DNA of 23,761 bases from NCBI GenBank assembly GCA_036497785.1, contig DASXIW010000114.1, forward strand, positions 1 to 23,761. The letters run 5' to 3'. Positions 14,695-22,400 of this stretch are shown here, piece by piece. Numbering within the stretch: position 1 is the first letter of the stretch; the number at the start of each line of letters is the position of its first letter. The position numbers and the translations under genes are program-made. The notes under the pieces were generated by a model that was not told where the DNA came from, did not search any database, and saw nothing but the letters and a program-made list of their open reading frames with translations. This DNA comes from DASXIW01 sp036497785. Lineage in GTDB: Bacteria; Pseudomonadota; Alphaproteobacteria; Acetobacterales; Acetobacteraceae.

Positions 14695-15783
14695 TTACTC
14701 CGCCGCTGCGGCAGGCAGGCTTTCGGCCACCAGCCTGCGGGTGATCGGCAACAACTCGCGACCGTACTCGATGGCATCCTCCAGCGGATCGAACCCACGG
14801 ATCAGGAAGGTGGTCACGCCAAGGCGATGATATTGCAGGAACGCCTCGGCCACTTGCTGCGGCGTGCCAACCAGGGCGGTGGTGTTGCCGCGCGCGCCGG
14901 TCGCCCGCGCGATGGCGGTGTACAGCCGCCCTTCCGGCCGGTCGCCCAGCGCCGCCGCGGCCAGCAGGCGTTGCGAGCCGGCATTCTGCGGCGTCCGCGT
15001 CACCGGCCCCAGCGCCGCCTGGCCGCGCACGCGGGTGATGGTGGCCAGGATGTGCTCGGCCTTTTCCCAAGCCGCCTCCTCGGTCTCCGCCAGGATCGGG
15101 CGGAAAGACAGGCTGAATCCGACGCGGCGGCGATGGCGCGCGGCGCTGGCGCGCACACGTCCGGTGATCTCGCGCACCTGCGCCTGGGTCTCGCCCCACA
15201 ACGCATACACGTCGGCATGCCGCCCGGCGACATCGATCGCCGCGTCGGACGCGCCGCCGAAATAGATCGGGATACGCGGCTTCTGCACCGTCTTCACCTC
15301 GGTCGAGCCGCCGATGAAGCGGTAATATTTACCGGCGTGATCCACCGGATCGCGCTCCGTCCAGATCCGCTTCAGAATGCTGACATATTCATCCGTGCGG
15401 GCGTAGCGCTCATCCTTGCCGAGATGGTCGCCGTCACGCGCCTGATCTACATCGTCTCCGCCGGAGATGACGTGAATGGCCGCTCGCCCGCCACTCAGCT
15501 GGTCCAGCGTGGCGAAGCTGCGCGCCGCGTTGGTGGGCGACTGGAAGCCCGGCCGGTGCGCCACCAGGAAACCGACCTTCTTCGTGTGCGCGGCGGCATG
15601 CGTGGCCAGCAGCAGCCCGTCCGGTCCGTTGCTGTACCAGCCTACCAGAATGCGATCGAACCCACCCTCGTCATGCGCCTGGGCGGAAGTGACCAGATAG
15701 CCGGGATCGATTGCCGGTCCCTGCGCGGGCTGGGTTTCGGACTGGGCGCGCGGCTGAATCATGCCGATAAATTCAACGCTCAT
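14695..15783 (-). CDS. LLM-class flavin-dependent monooxygenase, SsuD-like paralogue
   Basis: A second, divergent bacterial-luciferase-like monooxygenase of 362 residues. It begins MSVEFIGMIQPRAQSE and carries FDRILVGWYSNGPDGLLLA, VGFLVAHRPGFQSPTNAARS, FATLDQLSGGRAAIHVISGG, DEYVSILKRIWTERDPVDHA, IPIYFGGASDAAIDVAGRHA and YALWGETQAQVREITGRV, the pattern of sulfonate/sulfone oxygenases. The equivalent of the SsuD cysteine is absent (GWYSNGPDG), which marks it as a different subfamily from ssuD downstream. GGGAG about 8 bases before the ATG at 15783 supports the start. It probably acts on another sulfonate or on an intermediate made by the neighbouring DszC-like enzyme. The frame is intact. Confidence 0.9.
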   Translation of the reverse strand: MSVEFIGMIQPRAQSETQPAQGPAIDPGYLVTSAQAHDEGGFDRILVGWYSNGPDGLLLATHAAAHTKKVGFLVAHRPGFQSPTNAARSFATLDQLSGGRAAIHVISGGDDVDQARDGDHLGKDERYARTDEYVSILKRIWTERDPVDHAGKYYRFIGGSTEVKTVQKPRIPIYFGGASDAAIDVAGRHADVYALWGETQAQVREITGRVRASAARHRRRVGFSLSFRPILAETEEAAWEKAEHILATITRVRGQAALGPVTRTPQNAGSQRLLAAAALGDRPEGRLYTAIARATGARGNTTALVGTPQQVAEAFLQYHRLGVTTFLIRGFDPLEDAIEYGRELLPITRRLVAESLPAAAAE

Positions 15784-15795
15784 TGGGAATCTCCC

Positions 15796-16926
15796 CTATT
15801 GTCCAAGTGCCGCGCGACCCGCGGCGAGATGGGCGGCATCGGGCTGCGGCGTGTGCACGCGGGCGCACAGCACATCGCGCAGATGCCGCTCCAGCGGATT
15901 GGAACGTGCCAAGCCGTGATTGCCGGTCCGCTCCACCGCGCGCTGCACCACGTCGATGGCATTCTCGGCAGCTACCGTTTTGATAAGATTGCATTCATCG
16001 GTGCTCAACGCCTGCCCGGCATCATGGTCGGCCGTCGCACTGGCGATCAGCCGGCGATTAGTGGTCAGCAACGCCTCGATCTCGCCCACCGCCTCCTGCA
16101 TGCGCGGCAATGCGGCGAGCGGCGCGCCGAGATTGGTGGGGGTGCGATCGCGCAGGAACTGCACCAGCCAGTTCCGCGCGGCGGTGGCGACGCCGGTGTA
16201 AAGCGCTGCAATCGTTAGCGTATTCCATGCCACTTGCAGCGGATCGCGGGCACCCCATTCGGCATGTGGCCGGATATCCAGCGCGTGATCGGCCGGCACC
16301 GCCACATCGGTGAACAGCACGTCATGGCTGCCGGAGGCGCGCAGGCCAAGCTGGTCCCAGGTTTCAACGATCTGCACGCCTCTGCTGCTGGCCGGCACGA
16401 GAAACATGCCGGTACGTACTGTTTCTTCCTCGGTCCGCGCCCAGACCAGCATCCATGTCAGCCCCGGCGCGCCGGTGGAATAGATCTTCCTGCCGGTGAT
16501 GGACCAGCCGTGTTCGGTGCGGCGAGCGGTGGTTTCGGGCAAACCGCCACGGGCGGGGGTGCCGAGGGCCGGTTCGACGCGCAGCGCGTTGATCAGGCCG
16601 CCACTACGGGCGATGCGGGCGCGGAGATGGGTGGGCCAGTTGGGGTTGGCGGCGCCGATTTTCAATTGAATCAACTGCATAGCCAGCACGAGGGCCGTGG
16701 AGGGGCAGCCCTGGGCGATGTCGCCGACCAGTTTTACCGCGCGCGTGAGGCCGGCATCCTCGCCGCCATCGGCGCGCGCAGCGGTCAGGCTCAGCAGGCC
16801 GGCCTCGCGCAGGCGGTCGAAATTGGCGGTCGGGAAGCGGGCCTCGCGGTCATTTTCAGCGGCGGTTTTGGCGAATTCAGATGCCAGATTCAGCGTTTCA
16901 GACCCGATGCTCAGAAGCCCGTCCAT
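15796..16926 (-). CDS. Acyl-CoA dehydrogenase-fold flavin monooxygenase (SfnB/DszC-like)
   Basis: The 376-residue protein has the acyl-CoA dehydrogenase fold: an N-terminal helical domain (AAENDREARFPTANFDRLRE, LVGDIAQGCPSTALVLAMQL), a central beta domain (GWSITGRKIYSTGAPGLTWM, ETWDQLGLRASGSHDVLFTD) and a C-terminal domain ending in ERHLRDVLCARVHTPQPDAA. The RD/HTPQ ending is typical of flavin-dependent monooxygenases such as DszC and the SfnB group, not of true acyl-CoA dehydrogenases, and no catalytic Glu is evident. In sulfur-scavenging clusters such enzymes oxidise sulfide or sulfone groups, or assist desulfonation. ATG 16926 overlaps the ssuB stop by one base (TGATG); a GTG three bases earlier is possible. 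The frame is intact. Confidence 0.88.
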   Translation of the reverse strand: MDGLLSIGSETLNLASEFAKTAAENDREARFPTANFDRLREAGLLSLTAARADGGEDAGLTRAVKLVGDIAQGCPSTALVLAMQLIQLKIGAANPNWPTHLRARIARSGGLINALRVEPALGTPARGGLPETTARRTEHGWSITGRKIYSTGAPGLTWMLVWARTEEETVRTGMFLVPASSRGVQIVETWDQLGLRASGSHDVLFTDVAVPADHALDIRPHAEWGARDPLQVAWNTLTIAALYTGVATAARNWLVQFLRDRTPTNLGAPLAALPRMQEAVGEIEALLTTNRRLIASATADHDAGQALSTDECNLIKTVAAENAIDVVQRAVERTGNHGLARSNPLERHLRDVLCARVHTPQPDAAHLAAGRAALGQ

Positions 16927-17636
16927 CACGCCGCTCCCGCAAAATGCGACTCGTTGACACCCAATTCGGCCAACAGGCGCGCCCGCAAAGTCGCAAATTG
17001 CGACTGGGCGTGGCGGCGCGGTCGGGGTAGGTCGATTTGGATGTCGGCGGCGATGCGACCGCCATCCAGAACCACGGCGCGATCGGCCAGCAGCACCGCC
17101 TCGTCCACGTCATGCGTCACCAGCAATGTGGTGGGCGCATGGGCGGTCCAGAGATCGGTGATCAGCGCATGCATGCGGATGCGGGTGAGCGCGTCCAATG
17201 CGGCGAAAGGTTCGTCCAGCAACAGCAATTTCGGGGCGCGGACCAAAGCGCGGGCCAAAGCGACGCGCTGGGCTTCGCCGCCGGAGAGTGTTGCGGGCCA
17301 GACATCGATGCGATGGGCCAGACCTACTTCGCGCAAGGCCGCCTCGGCGCGGTCGCGCGGGGCGTTCAGGCCCAGGATCACGTTGCGCCAGACGCGCTTC
17401 CACGGCATCAGCCGGGGTTCCTGGAACACCACCGCCGTGGGCGCCGGCACTCGCACGATGGCGTCGTCCGGCGCTGGGTCGAGGCCCGCCAGGGTGCGCA
17501 GGAAGGTGGTTTTGCCGGAGCCGCTGCGGCCGAGCAGAGCCACGAATTCGCCGGGGCGCAGGTCGAGATCGAGGTTGTTCAGGACGGTGGTTTCGCCGAA
17601 GCGGCGGGTGAGTTTGCGGATTTTGACGGCGTTCAT
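16926..17636 (-). CDS. ssuB: Sulfonate ABC transporter ATP-binding protein SsuB
   Basis: A 236-residue ABC ATPase. Walker A GRSGSGKTT lies at about residues 36-44, the Q-loop at VVFQEPRLMPWKRVW, the signature at LSGGEAQRVALARAL, Walker B and D-loop at LLLLDEPFAALD, and the switch His at LLVTHDVDEAV. The LMPWKRVWRNVILGL segment and overall size are those of the nitrate/sulfonate/taurine import group (SsuB/TauB). It energises uptake through SsuC. The ATG at 17636 overlaps the ssuC stop (ATGA), showing coupling. A longer frame reaches 17837 but only reads through ssuC out of frame. The gene is intact. Confidence 0.95.
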   Translation of the reverse strand: MNAVKIRKLTRRFGETTVLNNLDLDLRPGEFVALLGRSGSGKTTFLRTLAGLDPAPDDAIVRVPAPTAVVFQEPRLMPWKRVWRNVILGLNAPRDRAEAALREVGLAHRIDVWPATLSGGEAQRVALARALVRAPKLLLLDEPFAALDALTRIRMHALITDLWTAHAPTTLLVTHDVDEAVLLADRAVVLDGGRIAADIQIDLPRPRRHAQSQFATLRARLLAELGVNESHFAGAA

Positions 17637-18472
17637 GATCGCACCAAAGCGGGGCGCCAGGCCAAAGCGCGGCGTTCTATCCAGCGGACCAGGGCGTCTG
17701 CCACCAGGCCCAGCAGGGCATAGACGAGAAGGCCGACGATGATGATGTCGGTGCGCAGGAAGTCCCGGGCGTCGTTGATCAGATAGCCGATGCCGGCGGT
17801 GGCGTTGATCTGTTCGGCAACGACAAGGCTGAGCCATGCCGTGCCCAGGGCGTAGCGCAGGCCGACCAAAGCGGATGGGAGGGCGGCGGGGAGGATGACG
17901 TGGCGGATGGTGCCGCGCCGGTCAAGGCCGGAGATGCGGCCGGCTTCGACAAGTTTGGGATCGGCGCCGCGAATGCCGGCGAACAGGGTGATATAGATCG
18001 GAAAGGCCGAGCCGAAGGCGACGAGGCCGATTTTGGGCAATTCGCCGATGCCGAACCACAGGATGAAGAGTGGCACCAAAGCGAGGAATGGCAAGGTGCG
18101 CAGCATTTGCATGGGCGCGTCCACCAGGTCCTCGCCGCGTTTGGACAGGCCGGCGATGATGGCAAGCCCGCCGCCCACGGATATGCCGAGGCCGAGGCCG
18201 AGCAGGACGCGTTGCAGCGAGACCAGAAGATTATACGGCAGCGCGCCGGAGGCCGTGAGATCCCAGGCTGACGCGAGGATAGCCGCGGGGGCGGCGAGTG
18301 TGCGGGCGGGGATGAGGCCCAGCATGGAGCCGGCCTGCCACAAAGCGACGAGCGCCAGCGGCGAGAGGAAGCGGCGGAAATTGCCCAATGCCGGGCGTGG
18401 GATGCGGCGGGGCTGGCGTGGGGCCGGTACCGCGCCTTGGCGAAGCGCGGCGGTGCTGGGCATTGTGGACAT
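17633..18472 (-). CDS. ssuC: Sulfonate ABC transporter permease SsuC
   Basis: A 279-residue inner-membrane protein with about six transmembrane helices. The EAA-type loop that docks on SsuB is visible as KLVEAGRISGLDRRGTIRHV followed by ILPAALPSALVGLRYALG. PYNLLVSLQRVLLGLGLG, RTLPFLALVPLFILWFGIGE and VVAEQINATAGIGYLI are typical of SsuC/TauC permeases. The ATG at 18472 has GAAAGG at good spacing; an upstream TTG at 18478 is less likely. It is the first gene of the six-gene sulfonate operon. The frame is intact. Confidence 0.94.
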   Translation of the reverse strand: MSTMPSTAALRQGAVPAPRQPRRIPRPALGNFRRFLSPLALVALWQAGSMLGLIPARTLAAPAAILASAWDLTASGALPYNLLVSLQRVLLGLGLGISVGGGLAIIAGLSKRGEDLVDAPMQMLRTLPFLALVPLFILWFGIGELPKIGLVAFGSAFPIYITLFAGIRGADPKLVEAGRISGLDRRGTIRHVILPAALPSALVGLRYALGTAWLSLVVAEQINATAGIGYLINDARDFLRTDIIIVGLLVYALLGLVADALVRWIERRALAWRPALVRS

Positions 18473-18636
18473 GGACAACCTTTCCCGCCGTGAAGGGCGT
18501 GACGCGGACTGGAGCGGAAGAAAAAAACGCGGAGAAGGATCAGGCCGGGATGGGCCAACAGCGCCTGCGATGAATATGTCTCACGTCCAGCATGACAAGC
18601 CTGTACTTCGCCGATCCGGGAAATTTGCTGTCAACG

Positions 18637-18665
18637 AGAATGGGAAGGCGGCGTTACTTTGTCAA
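18637..18665 (-). promoter_or_regulatory. Candidate promoter of the sulfonate operon
   Basis: On the minus strand an exact TTGACA (18660-18665) is followed 17 bases later by CATTCT (18637-18642), a weak -10. It would give a leader of roughly 160 bases before ssuC. The surrounding region, 18479-18745, has no gene and contains the least GC-rich stretch in the area (18655-18690). I saw no clear CysB-type or SAM-riboswitch structure in the leader. Confidence 0.3.
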
Positions 18666-18745
18666 ATAGTTGTTTATACTGATATTTTGCTTGGGGACAG
18701 GCCATTCATTCTGCGCCGGCGCGGCAGGTAGAATTCCATTCTCCG

Positions 18746-19252
18746 CTACTGATCGGGGGGGTTGCGGTCGCGGAAGACATTGCCGTGGAGCGGATAGACG
18801 GTGGTGGATTTTATGCGTTCCATGGCGAAGCGGGAGGTGACGTTCTTCATCGGGACAATGCCGATCAGCGTTTTATAGAAGCGGTCGAATTCTGCCATGT
18901 CGGCGACCACCACGCGCAGCATGTAATCGACCTCGCCGGCCATGCGGTAGACTTCCATCACTGCCGGCATGTCCGAGACGGCTTTGGCGAAACGGGCGAG
19001 CCAGTCTGGCGTGTGGTCGCCGGCTTCCACCGCGACGAAGACAGTGAGGCCCATGCCAATGCGCTCGGGGTCCAGCAGGGCAACGCGGCGGGTGATGACG
19101 CCGGCGGCCTCCAGCTTCTGGATGCGTTTCCAGCAGGGTGTGGCGGAGAGGCCGACGCGGTCGGAGATTTGCGCGACCGAGAGGGTAACGTCCTCCTGCA
19201 GTATGGCGAGCAATTTGCGATCTATCTCGTCCATGACAGCTCTCTCGTCCAT
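18746..19252 (-). CDS. Lrp/AsnC family transcriptional regulator, probably PutR
   Basis: The 168-residue protein has an N-terminal winged helix-turn-helix (IDRKLLAILQEDVTLSVAQI, SDRVGLSATPCWKRIQKLEA), then the RAM effector domain (VFVAVEAGDHTPDWLARFAK, VMEVYRMAGEVDYMLRVVVA, DMAEFDRFYKTLIGIVPMKN). It is divergent from putA across 150 bases. In other alphaproteobacteria an Lrp-like activator in this position (PutR) switches on putA when proline is present, so that role is likely here. An 18-bp near-perfect tandem duplication gives two starts, ATG 19252 (after GGAG) and ATG 19234. I chose the outer one because its Shine-Dalgarno is slightly better. The frame is intact. Confidence 0.9.
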   Translation of the reverse strand: MDERAVMDEIDRKLLAILQEDVTLSVAQISDRVGLSATPCWKRIQKLEAAGVITRRVALLDPERIGMGLTVFVAVEAGDHTPDWLARFAKAVSDMPAVMEVYRMAGEVDYMLRVVVADMAEFDRFYKTLIGIVPMKNVTSRFAMERIKSTTVYPLHGNVFRDRNPPDQ

Positions 19253-19260
19253 GGCAGCTC
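19225..19260 (-). repeat. 18-bp tandem duplication across the Lrp-regulator start
   Basis: On the minus strand GAGCTGCCATGGACGAGA (19260-19243) is followed directly by GAGCTGTCATGGACGAGA (19242-19225), 17 of 18 bases identical. Each unit brings a purine-rich GAG and an ATG followed by Asp-Glu codons, so ribosome-binding site and start are both doubled in frame. Confidence 0.95.
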
Positions 19261-19283
19261 CGTCGCGCAATTGGCGGCGGAAT

Positions 19284-19304
19284 ATCACATGCCTGGATCG
19301 TGAT
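19284..19304. promoter_or_regulatory. Candidate Lrp/PutR operator in the lrp-putA divergent region
   Basis: An inverted repeat ATCAC-N11-GTGAT lies about 100 bases before putA and 30 bases before the regulator gene. This is the position expected for a site that controls both. Lrp-family proteins bind loosely symmetric, often AT-containing sites of this size, and an A-rich run (TGTAAAATTT) adjoins it. Assignment is by position and symmetry only. Confidence 0.35.
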
Positions 19305-19346
19305 GTAAAATTTCCACGCCTGACTGTACGTAATTGGGGAATGGTT

Positions 19347-19363
19347 GCGCCCTTACGGGGCGC
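19347..19363 (+). other. GC-rich hairpin in the putA leader
   Basis: GCGCCC and GGGCGC flank the 5-base loop TTACG, forming a compact stem 40 bases before the putA start. It is not followed by a T-run, so it is not an obvious terminator. It may be a leader structure or chance in GC-rich DNA. Confidence 0.3.
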
Positions 19364-19402
19364 GGGTGATAGGCTTCGTGGGTCCCAGAGGTGTTGCGCG
19401 CC

Positions 19403-22400
19403 ATGACCATGACGACGACCAGCGTGACGGACGCCGCCGAGACGGCGGGGCCGCGGCCTTTCCTGGAATTCGCCCAAGGCGTGCAGCCGCAGACCGCCTT
19501 GCGGGCGGCCGTGACCGCCGCCTGTCGGCGGCCGGAACCGGATTGCGTGAAAATGCTGCTGGGCCAGGCGACGCAGCCGCCTGGGGACACGGCGGCGACG
19601 GCGGCCTTGGCGCAGTTTCTGGTGACGGCGCTGCGGCGCAAGGGGCAGCGTGGGGCGGTGGACGGGTTGATCCATGAATATGCGCTGTCCAGCCAGGAGG
19701 GGGTGGCGCTGATGTGCCTGGCGGAGGCGCTGCTGCGCATTCCGGACCGGGCGACGCGCGACGCGCTGATCCGCGACAAGATCGGGGCCGGGGATTGGCG
19801 GGCGCATCTGGGGCACAGCACGTCGCTGTTCGTGAATGCCGCGACCTGGGGGTTGCTGATCACTGGCAGGCTGGCGGCGACGAATAGCGAGGCGGGGCTT
19901 TCCGCCGCGCTGACGCGGCTGATCGGGCGTGGTGGCGAGCCATTGGTACGCAAGGGCGTGGACATCGCCATGCGCATGATGGGCGAGCAGTTCGTGACCG
20001 GGGAGAGTATTGCCGAGGCGCTGGCCAATAGCCGGAAGATGGAGGCGCGCGGGTTCCGCTATTCCTACGACATGCTGGGCGAGGCGGCGATGACGGCGGC
20101 CGATGCCGCGCAGTATTTCCACGAGTACGAGCGGGCGATCCATGCGATTGGCAAGGCCGCTGGTGGGCGTGGCATTTATGAGGGGCCGGGGATTTCCATC
20201 AAGCTGTCCGCGCTGCATCCGCGCTATTGCCGCGCGCAGCGCGAGCGGGCGATGGGGGAGTTGCTGCCGCACCTGCACGCGCTGGCGGTGCTGGCGCGGC
20301 GGTACGATATCGGGCTGAACATCGATGCGGAAGAGGCTGACCGGCTGGAGCTGTCGCTGGATTTATTGGAGGCCTTGTGCTTCGACGCGGAACTGGCGGG
20401 CTGGAACGGCATCGGCTTCGTGGTGCAGGCCTATCAGAAGCGCGCGCCCTTCATGATCGATTATCTGACCGACCTGGCGCGGCGCAGCGACCGGCGGCTG
20501 ATGGTGCGGCTGGTGAAAGGTGCTTACTGGGACAGCGAAATCAAGCGCGCGCAGCTGGACGGGCTGGAGGGGTTTCCGGTGTACACGCGCAAGGTGCACA
20601 CGGACCTTTCCTATCTGGCATGTGCGCGGCGGATGCTGGGGGCGCCGGATGCGGTGTTTCCGCAATTCGCCACGCATAACGCGCAGACGCTGGCGGCGAT
20701 CCATACCATGGCGGGGCCGAACTTCCATCGCGGGCAGTACGAATTTCAGTGCCTGCACGGGATGGGGGAGCCGCTTTACGAGGAAGTTGTAGGCGCGGAC
20801 AAGCTGGATCGGCCGTGCCGGATTTATGCGCCGGTGGGGACGCATCGGACGCTGCTGGCCTATCTGGTGCGGCGGCTGCTGGAGAACGGGGCGAATACCT
20901 CGTTCGTGAATCGCATCGCCGATGCGGCGGTGGATGTCGGTGCGTTGATCGCGGAGCCCGCCGAGATTGCGCGGGGGATTGTGCCGCTGGGCTCGCCGCA
21001 TCCGAAGATTGCGCTGCCGCGCGAGATCTTCGCGGGGGAGCGGGCGAATTCGGCGGGTATGGATCTTTCCAGCGAGCAGATTCTGGCGTCGTTGTCTGGC
21101 ATTTTTCTGGACGGGGCGGAGCGTGTGGCGCAGGCGCGGCCGATGCTGGGGGATGGCGAGGTGGCCGGCCCTGCGCGGGCGGTGACGAACCCGGCGGACC
21201 GGCGTGACATTGTGGGGCATGTCATCGAGGCCGGGCCGGCGGAGGTTGCGGCGGCCGTGGGACATGCAATGGCGGCGGGGCCGGGCTGGCAAGGGACGTC
21301 GCCCGAGGCGCGGGCGGCGTGTTTGGAGCGGACGGCGGATCTGCTGGAAGCGCGCATGCCTGACCTGCTGGGGCTGATCGTGCGGGAGGCCGGGAAATCC
21401 TTGCCCAATGCGATCGGCGAGGTTCGCGAGGCCGTGGATTTTCTGCGGTATTATGCGGCGGAGGCGCGTGGCGTTTCCGGCGAGACGCATCGGGCGCTGG
21501 GGCCGGTGGCGTGCATCAGCCCGTGGAATTTTCCGCTGTCGATCTTCATGGGGCAGGTTTCGGCCGCATTGGCGGCGGGCAATACGGTGCTGGCCAAGCC
21601 GGCCGAGGAAACGCCGCTGATCGCGGCGGTGGCGATAGGGTTGTTGCGCGAGGCCGGCGTGCCGGCCGGGGCGGTGCAGTTGCTGCCGGGCGATGGGCGG
21701 GTTGGGGCGGCGCTGGTGGCGGATGCGCGGATTGCCGGCGTGGTGTTCACCGGCTCGACCGAGGTGGCGCGGCTGATCCAGCGCGGACTGGCGGAGCGGC
21801 TGGGCGCGGACGGGCGGACGATACCGCTGATTGCCGAGACCGGCGGGCAGAACGCGCTGATTGCGGATTCCTCCGCGCTGCCGGAACAGCTTGTTGCGGA
21901 TGTGCTTGTCTCCGCCTTCGATTCCGCGGGGCAGCGCTGTTCGGCGCTGCGGGTGCTGTGCGTGCAGGAGGAGATCGCCGGCCGGGTACTGGACATGCTG
22001 AAGGGGGCGATGGCGGAGCTGGTGATCGGCAATCCGGACCGGCTGGCGACGGATGTGGGGCCGGTGATCAGCGATGAGGCGCAAGACGGAATATTGCGCC
22101 ATGTGGCGGAGATGCGCGCGAAGGGGCGCGCGGTGCATGCGATGACGTTGCCGGATGCGTGCCGGGACGGGAGCTTCGTGGCGCCGACGCTGATCGAGAT
22201 TGCGAGTCTTGCCGAGTTGGACAGGGAGGTTTTCGGGCCGGTGCTGCATGTGGTGCGGTACAGGCGGGATGGGTTGGATGGGCTGGTGCGGGAGATAAAT
22301 GAGAGCGGGTATGGGCTGACGTTTGGTGTGCATACGCGCATCGACGAAACGGTGGCGCGGGTGACGCGGCGGATCGAGGCCGGGAATATCTATGTGAACC

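Noticed and set aside
13831..16218. A 795-residue open frame on the plus strand antisense to ssuA and the SsuD-like gene
   Set aside because: It is rich in Arg, Gly, Pro and His, shows no family pattern, and lies opposite strongly conserved genes. It is a by-product of GC-rich codon use.
16926..17837. A 303-residue version of SsuB starting upstream at 17837
   Set aside because: The extra N-terminal 67 residues are ssuC read out of frame. The ATG at 17636 overlaps the ssuC stop and gives a normal SsuB.
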